Positions 9,701 through 16,199 of a DNA stretch of 64,000 nt are shown piece after piece; position 1 is the first letter of the stretch, and every line of letters begins with the position of its first letter. The translations under genes were made by a program, and so were the position numbers. The notes beneath the pieces are model-generated. The model worked only from the letters and a program-made list of their open reading frames with translations, ran no database searches and had not been told where the DNA came from. This DNA is from Ancylobacter crimeensis (GTDB lineage Bacteria > Pseudomonadota > Alphaproteobacteria > Rhizobiales > Xanthobacteraceae), in contig NZ_JALKCH010000006.1 in NCBI RefSeq assembly GCF_023016805.1, forward strand, positions 62,001 through 126,000, given 5' to 3'.

Positions 9701-10017
9701 TGGCCGGGCTCGAGACGCGCGCGGCCGTCGGTGGGAACCACGTCGCTCTTCAGCGCGAACATCATGCCCGCGGGCACGTAGGAGCCGAAGCGGTTCAGCA
9801 GATAGGCCTGTTCGAATGCCACCACCTCCGCCACGGTCCTGCGCTTGCACGCGGGAGCGGCCGGGGATGGGGCGGAGGATGTGGCGGCGGGGGCGACTGC
9901 CGCTTCCGCCCGGCGCGGCATGGGGAAGCCGGCTGCCAGGCCCGACAGAACGGCACCCGTGAAAAGCGCGCCGATGAGCGGCCTGCCGAAGGGACACAGC
10001 ATGCGATGAGGAACCAT
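3772..10017 (-). CDS. Giant exported multicopper oxidase (manganese-oxidase-like)
   Basis: About 2,081 residues, four times the length of a laccase and in the range of the large bacterial Mn(II) oxidases of the MnxG/McoA type. The ATG at 10017 follows a GAGGG ribosome site; the adjacent GTG at 10020 is too close to it. Residues 1-40 form a Sec signal ending near 'RRAEA'. Copper motifs: 'HLHAHQW' near residue 512, 'HCHLYPHFAQGMW' near 565 (the HCH...H...M type 1/type 3 cluster), 'HIHLVKF' near 920, 'HDHLGPSSHQQHG' near 1062, 'HIFTMNGVKWF' near 1443 and 'HPAHGLVGALV' near 1810. At least two complete oxidase units are therefore present among several cupredoxin domains. It heads an operon with SCO and cytochrome genes. 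Mn(II) as substrate is inference from size and motifs only. Confidence 0.85.
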   Translation of the reverse strand: MVPHRMLCPFGRPLIGALFTGAVLSGLAAGFPMPRRAEAAVAPAATSSAPSPAAPACKRRTVAEVVAFEQAYLLNRFGSYVPAGMMFALKSDVVPTDGRARLEPGHVRLRPDKRPRPIVLRANEGDCLDVRFTNLLADAKSEEGGIPRENGGRLPDYAAPLRGTPQDGALARPEKVSVDAPLTRAASFHITGFELVPILDAECPLDAACGGDGGNVGLPAQQGIGFNPATGADVRASFDIGSLAKPGQTVVTRWKAGREGTYFAYSTGAPVGGEGDGGQIGLGLFGAVTVEPEGSKWYRSQVTYDVLQALRGNSGGGHPYGAIDYDRTASIRGRVQPVLGMLDADNRIVATDLNAIVVLDEKHPGQPESAQCTGAAFGNTCQRSFREFTVIFHDEVHAQQAFPELEDEGNPLHSLRDGMGINYGVSSMGSLVMSTPAMRGVWPAKNCPECRAEEFFLSSWANGDPALLLKYDDDDRASGALYPDDPSNVHHSYLGDPVRFRNLHAGPKETHVFHLHAHQWMQDASNPDSSYLDSQTISPGATFSYGIEFGGAGNRNYTPGDSIFHCHLYPHFAQGMWELWRVHDAFDDGRPGFFHADRPVGPGNDPGMMNLPDPEIAEGTQSPALVPIPGSALAPMPTAAFRGYPFYIPGKAGHRPPQPVLDMDVENPPANLAVEPDPAQIVDGGLPRHVVADGTLNRSQPVYDEAIRKGGDAAQVIAQRVARQDPGAVEAFAANWASIRIDPVPHSGTADEKRAMSFHEGKLVAPGLTPVAVPTSGQPHERWWAPDTAYRTSWAATLSALQKPRTTPALFFVNDRPRAAGAPFANPCPAGIPQRDYRAAFIQTELTYNKHGWFDPQGRIVILENDIKDVIDPNTRTKLPEPLFFRANSGECIVFKSSNFMPNALNADDFQVYTPTDTIGQHIHLVKFDVTSSDGSANGFNYEDATFSPEEVRERIFAYNRSPHAPGQPARLEPRPHPLFRPGGDIYEAAAGSVDTPIYGPILKKGLCPAQEAGESDHDYEARLNHEHPLCGAQRTVQRWWADPIVNPVTGKDNTLRTVFTHDHLGPSSHQQHGLYAGLVIEPANSVWTTLTTKPERTDWAGVPASGVLACAGAPGTPGRPAFCDKLIGGSNLAAKTALNLLRPGNRLEGPVEPRVPLKLRADGGPTATKVNITAPACIGDSDSNPSQPASGLNRAAPSRDASGQIVCPQDRYTYDTRREFALAIADFGIAYNTALEPINPEPLGDSAIRDTTRVRFGQRHVATALAHPLGISGEDPGSQYFNYRHEPLALRLSEASPNAAIGGWDYRQARARADGTTPCQPGDTDCRGDPANGFSTAVFARKDEDLARNPLPAVVLPQTRALLAGTPAESLLDPVLADVEQWRRNFNCALYSESLVSAGCPAGLQRLEPWRAFGDPATPILPTFERDPVQIRLIQGAQEAQHIFTMNGVKWFRLPGASNGAAINDSGFTNAQPLGISEHFEFDVTVNPVQMPRADYLYFGSSVDQLWDGLWGVMRSYTAPAPGEARTDPQRPPLAALDTRLRVPKTSGNVEELCPAETLQKKDAFRFFGISAVRVCDLHGDCEAPSPTGITYNSRFGITDPQALAYVLDQDPVDCDDRAACESLRTSWSRRPNAEVLAELRGQFVAGRPLTPLVLRAAAGQCLYIGLRNQLPPVLEDGPLPDDAGGPVPLPENRAFYNFLPMITDGFNINQFRMSSTVGLSAPRVAQNPVFGDGSNVGQNSTAATNRERAGSLVPPCTGNRVHDGPLEFNCRGSMIWSLTDFLATAQGANTPVEFGALPLRSFGDPIKHPAHGLVGALVVGPVGSRVCADDRFATRWRNPLTGVIERRETGGPSAEICDAAGKHLYVDHALVMQDAVNARRGDMPVPNLWGAEEPDDYGVKAINYATEPLWARTGGDPSLAFEDRNDQDQSLMLSSAEETVGGVLRCRSGVSPILARTHPCDPETPVMRARPGEVVRLEIVHPGGHTRQQGLALSGHVWNPFPWDKGSHVLNREAGSSIRQGVYNGFGPMMGITLEVPAGGGQARPMDYLFRSQASFLFDGGLWGLLRVQNDETSPTPAR

Positions 10018-10032
10018 CACGCCCTCACAGAT

Positions 10033-10053
10033 CGTACTCTTTGAAAATGTACG
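10033..10053. promoter_or_regulatory. Inverted repeat just upstream of the multicopper oxidase gene
   Basis: CGTAC at 10033-10037 and its complement GTACG at 10049-10053 are separated by 11 bases and lie 16 bases before the oxidase ATG. The spacing between arm centres (about 16 bases) and the position suit a repressor site, but no regulator for this operon is visible in the window. Confidence 0.3.
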
Positions 10054-10773
10054 GACGATTCACTGCGCAATACACGACGTCAGCAGAACAACGCCGTTCG
10101 ATCCGGCCATGCCTTCGGTCGAAGGATACGCCCGCAGGCACCAGTCGCAGTTACCCGGAAAGCCCGGGAATAGAGACACACAATCATCGACATGCGCGAA
10201 AAACGCGGCGAACACAGGTCGATAAAGATCACAAATTACGACTTGTTGGCGGTTTATCGCACTTTTCCCCTGATCCCGCAAGCAAGACGAATCCGAAAAC
10301 GCTGGGGTAGGCAATATACTGGATCCTTCCTCTGCGAATGCCTTCCGCAGAGGGATGAAACCACTCTTCCATCAATGGTTTGACTTGCCTTTGCGACATG
10401 CTCGGGCACGTCGCGGCGCAACACTCGAAACGGTATTCCGATGCGTTAAAGCTGGTATCGGATGAACCACGCCAGCGCGCGGCCCGACCGGGGTGCTCTC
10501 TCCGGCTTGCGCGGTCGCGGCGAGGGGCGCGCAGGCAGGGTCGGTCGACGGCACGCAAGCAGGGCGAAAACATGGGCGATGCCGGTATCGAACGGATAGG
10601 CCTATCGCTCTGCGCACGCTCCCAAAGGATAGCCGGATGCCCGGATTTGTCCCTTTGGATCGAGGTTCCGTGCGGGAATTCCATTAAACTCGGAGAGGTT
10701 TTTTCAACACCCGTGCAGCGCGTCTCCGACCGACGATCCCGATGCACAGCGTAGCCATTGCGCGTGAGGCAAG
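10054..10773. other. Intergenic region between two divergent transcripts
   Basis: About 720 bases separate the minus-strand oxidase operon from the plus-strand Wzz-kinase gene. Both promoters must lie here. Short open frames occur on both strands but none has a convincing ribosome site or a protein-like composition. A less GC-rich segment at about 10170-10330 is the likeliest promoter area. I see no RNA gene or repeat. Confidence 0.5.
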
Positions 10774-12660
10774 ATGTTCATTTCGTCTTCGACGTCGTTC
10801 AGGAGAAATCAGATTTCCGCCGGCCCCAACTGGTCTCAGGAACCGCCGGCACGCGATCATTTCAGCCTTTCCGATATTACCTCCTTTTTTCTCCGCTACT
10901 GGATGACGATCGCCATTCCGATGGTGTTCGCGGTTCTGGTCTGCGGGTTCTACCTCAAGGTGGCGACCCCGCTGTTCACCGCCCGTGCGCAGATCATCAT
11001 CGACCCTCGCGTGCAGGAACAGTGGAACAGCCAGACCGGCAACGCCGTGCTCGCGCTCGACACCGCCCAGGTGGAGAGCCAGATCGCGGTGCTGCGCTCC
11101 GAACGCATCGCCAAGGCGGTGATCGCCGAGCTCAATCTCGGCGAGGATCCCGACTTCCAGCCTCGTCCGGGCATCATGCGCCGGATGCTGGCGCGCATCT
11201 GGAAGCCGCAGCCGATCCAGATGTCCCCGGAGGCGAAGGAACGTTTCATCATCGAATCCTTTGCCGGCAATCTCGATGTGCGCCGCTCCGGCCTTTCCTA
11301 CGCCATCGACATCTCCTTCAGCTCGACCAATCCCGAGCGTGCGGCAGAGGTCGCCAATGCGACGGCCGAGTCCTATATCCGCCACCAGCTCGCCGCGCGG
11401 TCGGAAACCGCCCGCGTCGGCGGCGACTGGCTGGAGGCGCGCACGCTGGAGCTGCGCACCCAGATGAGCGCGGCGATGCGCGCGGTGCAGGAGTTCAAGG
11501 CCCGCCGCGACTACCGCATCGCCCGCCCCTCGGAAGGAACCGGCGCACCCGCCGCGAGCCCCGGCAACCCCGATGCGGCCCCCGCCGATGGCGGCAAGCC
11601 CCCCGCGACGCTGGAAGAGCTGGAGACCACCGCGCAGATCTACCAGCGGGTCTATGAGAGCTTCCTCCAGGGCTTCACCGAAGCGGTGCAGCGGCAGTCC
11701 TTCCCGGTCGCCGATGCGCGGGTGTTGACGTCGGCCACGGCGCCGTTTTCCAAGACCGAGCCGCGCGGTACCATGGTGCTGGCGCTCGGTCTGCTGATCA
11801 GCGCGCTGTTCGGCACCGGCGTCGGCCTGCTGCGCCACCAGCTCGACCACACCATCCGCTCGCCGCGGCAGATCCGCAGCGAACTGGGGCTGGAATATCT
11901 CGGCAGCCTGCCGGGCTCCATGCCCTCGCCCACCAGCGCGTTGCGAAGCTGGCTGAAGCGGCTGCGCACGAAAGCGCGCCGCCGGACGCAGGCGGCGCTG
12001 CCGGCGACGCTCTCGGCCACCACCCAGACCGCGCCCGCCGCGGGTCTGCTGCCCCTCCCCGGCCGTCGCGCCCGCGAGGCGCTCATCGAGATCCGGGAGC
12101 GCGTCGACATCTGCATGCGCCCGGCCGAGCGCTTCACCCTCGGCATCACCTCGCATCGCGAGGGCGAGGGCAAGACCGTGCTCGCCTGCCACCTGGCCGG
12201 CATGTTCGCGATGAGCGGCCGACGCACGCTGCTGATCGACGCCAACACGACCAACCCGACCCTGACCCGCGCCACCGACTCCACCGACCGGCCCGGTCTG
12301 CTGGAGGTCATGAAGGGTCATGCGCGGCTGGCGGACGCGCTGGAGAACCTGCCGGGCTCGGGGGTGGACGTGCTGCCGCTCGGCCACTCGACCCGGCCCG
12401 CCGCCTTCCACCAGGAAAACGCCACGGCCCTGCGCGCGGTTCTCGCCGGCGTGATGAAGGACTACGACGTGGTGCTGGTCGACCTGCCGCCGATGACGCC
12501 CTCCCATGGCGGCCTCGCGCTGTATGTCTGCCTCGACGCGCTGCTGCTGGTGGTCGAATCCGGGCGCATCACCCGGAACGTGCTGGAGGAAGACATGCAC
12601 TGGCTCCAGACGCTGCAGGCCAGGCTGCTGGGCGCCGTCATCACCAAGGCCGGGCAATAA
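10774..12660 (+). CDS. Wzz-type chain-length regulator fused to a BY-kinase-like ATPase (ExoP-like)
   Basis: A 628-residue inner-membrane protein; the ATG follows GAGG at five bases. Order: first transmembrane helix at about residues 40-62, Wzz periplasmic domain with a coiled region, Pro/Ala-rich insert near 255-275, second helix at about 333-352, then a cytoplasmic ATPase domain. Walker A is 'HREGEGKTV' near residue 465, the A' strand reads 'LLIDANTTNP' and Walker B is 'VVLVDLPPM' near 570. This family sets polysaccharide chain length and couples polymerisation to export. Two oddities: the A' motif lacks the usual second Asp (normally LLIDADxRxP), and the C-terminus ('GAVITKAGQ') has no tyrosine cluster, so autophosphorylation of a tail is unlikely. 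It belongs functionally with the exopolysaccharide genes at 29493-41743. Confidence 0.88.
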   Translation: MFISSSTSFRRNQISAGPNWSQEPPARDHFSLSDITSFFLRYWMTIAIPMVFAVLVCGFYLKVATPLFTARAQIIIDPRVQEQWNSQTGNAVLALDTAQVESQIAVLRSERIAKAVIAELNLGEDPDFQPRPGIMRRMLARIWKPQPIQMSPEAKERFIIESFAGNLDVRRSGLSYAIDISFSSTNPERAAEVANATAESYIRHQLAARSETARVGGDWLEARTLELRTQMSAAMRAVQEFKARRDYRIARPSEGTGAPAASPGNPDAAPADGGKPPATLEELETTAQIYQRVYESFLQGFTEAVQRQSFPVADARVLTSATAPFSKTEPRGTMVLALGLLISALFGTGVGLLRHQLDHTIRSPRQIRSELGLEYLGSLPGSMPSPTSALRSWLKRLRTKARRRTQAALPATLSATTQTAPAAGLLPLPGRRAREALIEIRERVDICMRPAERFTLGITSHREGEGKTVLACHLAGMFAMSGRRTLLIDANTTNPTLTRATDSTDRPGLLEVMKGHARLADALENLPGSGVDVLPLGHSTRPAAFHQENATALRAVLAGVMKDYDVVLVDLPPMTPSHGGLALYVCLDALLLVVESGRITRNVLEEDMHWLQTLQARLLGAVITKAGQ

Positions 12661-13453
12661 GGCCCCGGCAGACGGAACAGGAGGCGGCCGACGTTTCGGG
12701 CGCAGACGATTTCCGTCGCCGCCATATCCATCCGCCCGTCTCCCCGGCCACGGCTTCTCCGGCCGCGCCGCGCAGCAAGCCCGAGCGGAGCGCGGCGCCT
12801 TATGGACAATCATCGGTCCGGGCGCTGCCACCTTCCGACATCCGTTTCCACTCCCGCCGGACCGACCCGCATGGCGGGCAGCAACCCGTAGGGCGGCCGG
12901 TGGCGGCCTCTCTATGGCGGCTGGAGAGGTTGCAGCCGTGCGGTTGCCGGCGATGGTCCTTGCCGGCGAAGCGTCTGCGCAGGCGATGCCCCGACGACAG
13001 CGGCACCCCTCCGCTCCGTCACCGCCATGACTGCGGCGGCGGGGCTACGTCTTCGGCAACAAGGCCGGACACAGGCGCTGGGGGAAGCGGCGGGGGATGG
13101 TCACTTTCGGGTGTGTCGCACCTTCGTCGGCGCCTATGGACCCCCTCCGCGCGTGCCATGGAGGAGGCGCGCGTCTCGCGGCGGCCCGGGGCTGCATGCA
13201 CGATCCTGGCCTTCTGCGCCTTCGGCTCGGGCCGGAAAACGTTGAGGCCGACACCATGAAGATGGTGCCGGCCTCACAACATGACCCGGCATAAAGGCCG
13301 GACGCGTCATCAACGGAGCATCGACGGCCGTGACCGGCGATGCGGATCATGAAAACGAAAAAGGCAATATAACAACGTTTGAAAAGGCACGGGTCTTTAA
13401 GAAACACGCAAGGCACCTATCATCGAAACGCCGGGGACATCGGCAAGATGTCA
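12661..13453. other. Intergenic region between convergent genes
   Basis: About 790 bases between the stops of the Wzz-kinase gene and the LuxR-type gene. It is very GC-rich and contains several short open frames on both strands whose compositions (Arg/Gly/Pro-rich, no ribosome site) look like chance. The only structured element I see is the hairpin at 13244-13275. It may be the remains of a deleted gene, but no fragment is recognisable. Confidence 0.5.
13244..13275 (-). terminator. Strong hairpin, probable terminator of the LuxR-type gene
   Basis: Two 14-base arms (13244-13257 and 13262-13275) pair with one mismatch around a four-base loop. Read on the minus strand the stem is followed by AACGTTTT, a short T-rich tail. 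It lies about 180 bases beyond the stop at 13454, so it could end that transcript. The tail is weak and a different role for the hairpin is possible. Confidence 0.45.
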
Positions 13454-14254
13454 TCAGTTGCCGGTATCGTCCGGGAACATGTTGGCCGTGAGGAGGGCAA
13501 CCTCCGTCCGGTTCTTGGCCTTCAGCTTCTTCATGATGTTGCGCACGTGAACCTTCACGGTGCTTTCGCACATGTTGAGCTGATAGGCGATGACCTTGTT
13601 GGGCGCACCCTTGCGCAGGGCGCGCGCCACCATGAGCTGGCGCTGCGAGGTGAAGATCGAATTGTCGTCGGTGGGCCGCATCTGCGGCGCGGCGGGATTG
13701 TCCGCCATCGCCATCAGGCTGGTCGCCGGAACGAAGGTGCCGCCGAACTTCATCAGCTGCAGGATCTGCGCGATCACCTCGATGGAGATGCTGGTCGGGA
13801 TATAGCCCTGCGCACCGCTCTGGATGGCGTTCATGACGTGCTTGGGCGACTCCCGGTCCGAGAGGATCGCGAACTTGACCGGCGGCTTGCAGGCCTTCAG
13901 ATCGGCGAGCTCCTTCTTCACGTCGAAGCTCGCCGTCAGGTCTTCGGAGAGGTCCGGCGCGGAGATGATGACCAGCGCGGTCGTCGACGCGTCGGAGGAC
14001 TGCCGCCATTCCGCCACGCTTCCATAAACGCGCAGGGCATTCGCCTGGTCCACCGAACGCAGCGCGATCGATAGGCACTGGCCAAGCAGACGCCGGGGCT
14101 CGATCAGAGCAATGCAGGCATCTGCCTGACCTGCGACGGGAATATTATTCGCTTTCAGAGCCTTCAGCTCAGAATTCGCACCGCTGTTTCGCGGCGCGAC
14201 ATCGATGTAACGCGAAACCCTGTCGATCGTTACATCAAAATTGGCGCTTTCCAT
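13454..14254 (-). CDS. LuxR-type regulator with a degenerate receiver domain
   Basis: About 266 residues from the ATG at 14254, which has a G-rich stretch eight bases upstream; an ATG at 14290 would add 12 residues. The last ~65 residues form a LuxR/GerE helix-turn-helix ('NKVIAYQLNMCESTVKVHV' is the recognition region). The preceding ~125 residues keep the outline of a response-regulator receiver, but the phospho-acceptor position at the end of beta-3 reads 'ALVIISAPD' where 'DLVLLD' is usual, and the conserved Lys near 'QGYIPTS' is absent. It is therefore probably not switched by phosphorylation. Its place between the Wzz-kinase gene and the NRPS-PKS cluster makes polysaccharide or NRPS control a reasonable inference. 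No partner kinase is present. Confidence 0.85.
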   Translation of the reverse strand: MESANFDVTIDRVSRYIDVAPRNSGANSELKALKANNIPVAGQADACIALIEPRRLLGQCLSIALRSVDQANALRVYGSVAEWRQSSDASTTALVIISAPDLSEDLTASFDVKKELADLKACKPPVKFAILSDRESPKHVMNAIQSGAQGYIPTSISIEVIAQILQLMKFGGTFVPATSLMAMADNPAAPQMRPTDDNSIFTSQRQLMVARALRKGAPNKVIAYQLNMCESTVKVHVRNIMKKLKAKNRTEVALLTANMFPDDTGN

Positions 14255-15028
14255 GCTTTCGTACCCCCCGGGGATGCGCATGCTCCACATGGATCAAGCC
14301 ATCGAAGGCCCAGGACCGTGTGGATATTCATGTCGCAATTATGCTTATCCGGAAACCAGCAGGAGGCTTCCGACCTTACCAAATTACTGAGCGTCTGCCG
14401 CCAACCGCATACGCGGAACACGAGACAGGACAGGCGGGTCCGCAACTTCGTAGTAGGACCCTAACCAACTCGACGCGAAAATGTTCCGATAATTAAAACG
14501 AAAATGCAACTAATTTTTTCGAGGACATTGCTGAAGGGAATGAGCCCACATGTTCATACCCTGCCGAAACGCTCTGCACGGAAGAGAGGGTCGCGTCTGA
14601 CGCGACGACCCCCAGTTGGGTCCGGACCCGAGGACGGGATGGACCATCCAGATGCACCCTTTGGCGAATAATCAGGCAGCGGAGCCTAATCATTTGGCGG
14701 TGGGCGACTCACATCTCGCTCACAAATTATGAGCGATATTTCCACTTTATAAATCCAGATCCGCATCGACTTTTGAAAAATTTGATTTTCGAAATATATC
14801 AGAATGAATGATTGACAGCCACTCAATTCGCTTGCGGCATCATCCGAAAGATATCGCCGTCCCACACCCTTCGGATTATTTCGAAGGCCACATTTCATCC
14901 ATAAGACGTGGAATATTTCTCATGGAGGAATGGTTTTTACTTTCGTGAAATTGTATGGGCGCCTGGAATAACCGTGCCCCTTGGGCAACACCGTTCGGCT
15001 CAATGCCGCACGGAAACGGGCAATCAGG
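14255..15028. other. Intergenic region, partly AT-rich
   Basis: About 770 bases with no supported gene. The stretch 14480-14530 and especially 14690-14960 is clearly more AT-rich than the rest of the window. The first part should hold the promoter of the LuxR-type gene. The second lies beyond the end of the hydrolase gene and may hold a terminator or foreign DNA. No hairpin with a T-run is obvious. Confidence 0.5.
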
Positions 15029-16192
15029 CTACCACGCGAGCGTGTGCAGACGCTCCACCCCGGACGGCAGGACACTCTCGTCCAGGCAGCCCGCATCCTT
15101 CCGGCCATCATCCGCCTGGTCATGCAGATGACGGCCGAAGAAAGCGGCCAGGCAGGAATCGGCCAACGCCTTGGTGCGGATCGGGTCAACCCGAAACCAG
15201 GTGCGCCAGTATGCGGGTGCCGCAGCGAGGTCGGACAAGTTTTCGTGAACCGTGCGCGGAAAGCGGATGGCGAGGCTCTCCGGCCGTTCGATGAGGCGGC
15301 GCTCCTCGATGAGATCGCGACGGGTCAGCCGTGCCTCGTAGCGCCGCTCCGGCACCGGATCGTCGAGCACGGGATCCGCCGGAAAGGGGAAGTCGCTCAG
15401 CATCAGCAGATAGGGCACCGCGACGCCCCCGCGCGCCGCCATGCCGAACAGCCAGCCGTCGAGATTGGCGACGGCGACGATGCGCGGGTCGCCGATGCTG
15501 GCTTCCGCGGCCGTCGAGCCGCCGAACGACCAGCCGAAGGCGCCTACGCGATCGAGCGGCAGGCCGGCCAGCCATGCCGGCGCATCCGGCTGCCGTTGCA
15601 GAGCGGCGAGGCGGTCCAGCACGCTCGACAGCCGCGCCGCCTGCAGCGCGACCTTCACGTCGCCGTCCCCGAGCGTCGCCTCATAGGCCGAGCCCGAGCT
15701 GAAATCGAACGCCAGCGGCCGCATTCCGCTCTGCGCGAGTTCCGGCGCCTGCTCGATGTCGTCCAGCGCCACCACGACGAAACCCCGCGCGGCGAGATCC
15801 GCCGCCGTCGCAGCGTTGTCGCGGCGGGTCTTGCCCGAGCCGGGGGTGTAGAGCAGCAGACGGCGCTCCCGCCGGCCGGCGGCGGCCGAATGCCAGACAT
15901 CCACGGTGATGAAGGGGGTCGATCGCGACGTTCCATCATCCGGCAGGCGAAGCGTCTCGTGGAGGATGTCGCGGGGGCCGGCGACGGCCCGGCGGGCCTG
16001 CGAGAGCAGCGTGGCGGCGAAGGTGGCGATCGGCCGCCCCGCCTGCCCGCTCACGCGCCAGCTCTCCGGCCGGCCAATTCCGGCAAGGCCCAGCGCGGCG
16101 AGGGCCAACCCGGAAAAGGCGAGGATCGCGACCAGCACCGCAAGCACGATCGCGGACCGCCATCGGCCTTGCCGTTGCCGGCCCGCGGGCAT
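15029..16192 (-). CDS. Membrane-anchored alpha/beta hydrolase (PAF-acetylhydrolase/dienelactone-hydrolase-like)
   Basis: A 387-residue protein whose ATG lies seven bases after the stop of the C-PCP-TE gene, so it is the last gene of the NRPS-PKS operon. One transmembrane helix (about residues 13-38) puts the catalytic domain in the periplasm. The nucleophile elbow is 'GWSFGGS' (Ser near 222); 'ANLDGW' supplies a candidate Asp and 'HENLSD' a candidate His. The fold resembles bacterial PAF-acetylhydrolase-like esterases. It could trim or deacylate the product, act on polysaccharide esters, or give self-protection; context cannot choose. The family level is confident, the substrate unknown. Confidence 0.75.
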   Translation of the reverse strand: MPAGRQRQGRWRSAIVLAVLVAILAFSGLALAALGLAGIGRPESWRVSGQAGRPIATFAATLLSQARRAVAGPRDILHETLRLPDDGTSRSTPFITVDVWHSAAAGRRERRLLLYTPGSGKTRRDNAATAADLAARGFVVVALDDIEQAPELAQSGMRPLAFDFSSGSAYEATLGDGDVKVALQAARLSSVLDRLAALQRQPDAPAWLAGLPLDRVGAFGWSFGGSTAAEASIGDPRIVAVANLDGWLFGMAARGGVAVPYLLMLSDFPFPADPVLDDPVPERRYEARLTRRDLIEERRLIERPESLAIRFPRTVHENLSDLAAAPAYWRTWFRVDPIRTKALADSCLAAFFGRHLHDQADDGRKDAGCLDESVLPSGVERLHTLAW

Positions 16193-16199
16193 CGCCCGC

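Noticed and set aside
7678-10044. Plus-strand open frame of nearly 800 codons
   Set aside because: Antisense to the N-terminal half of the same oxidase. It has no family motifs and an implausible composition.
10684-12831. Minus-strand open frame of about 715 codons
   Set aside because: Antisense to the Wzz-kinase gene. No recognisable motif, and the frame runs beyond the real gene on both sides without a ribosome site.
12900-13259. Possible small gene in the gap after the Wzz-kinase gene
   Set aside because: 119 codons rich in Arg, Gly, Pro and Cys with no ribosome site and no similarity I can recognise. Overlapping frames of equal quality exist on the other strand.
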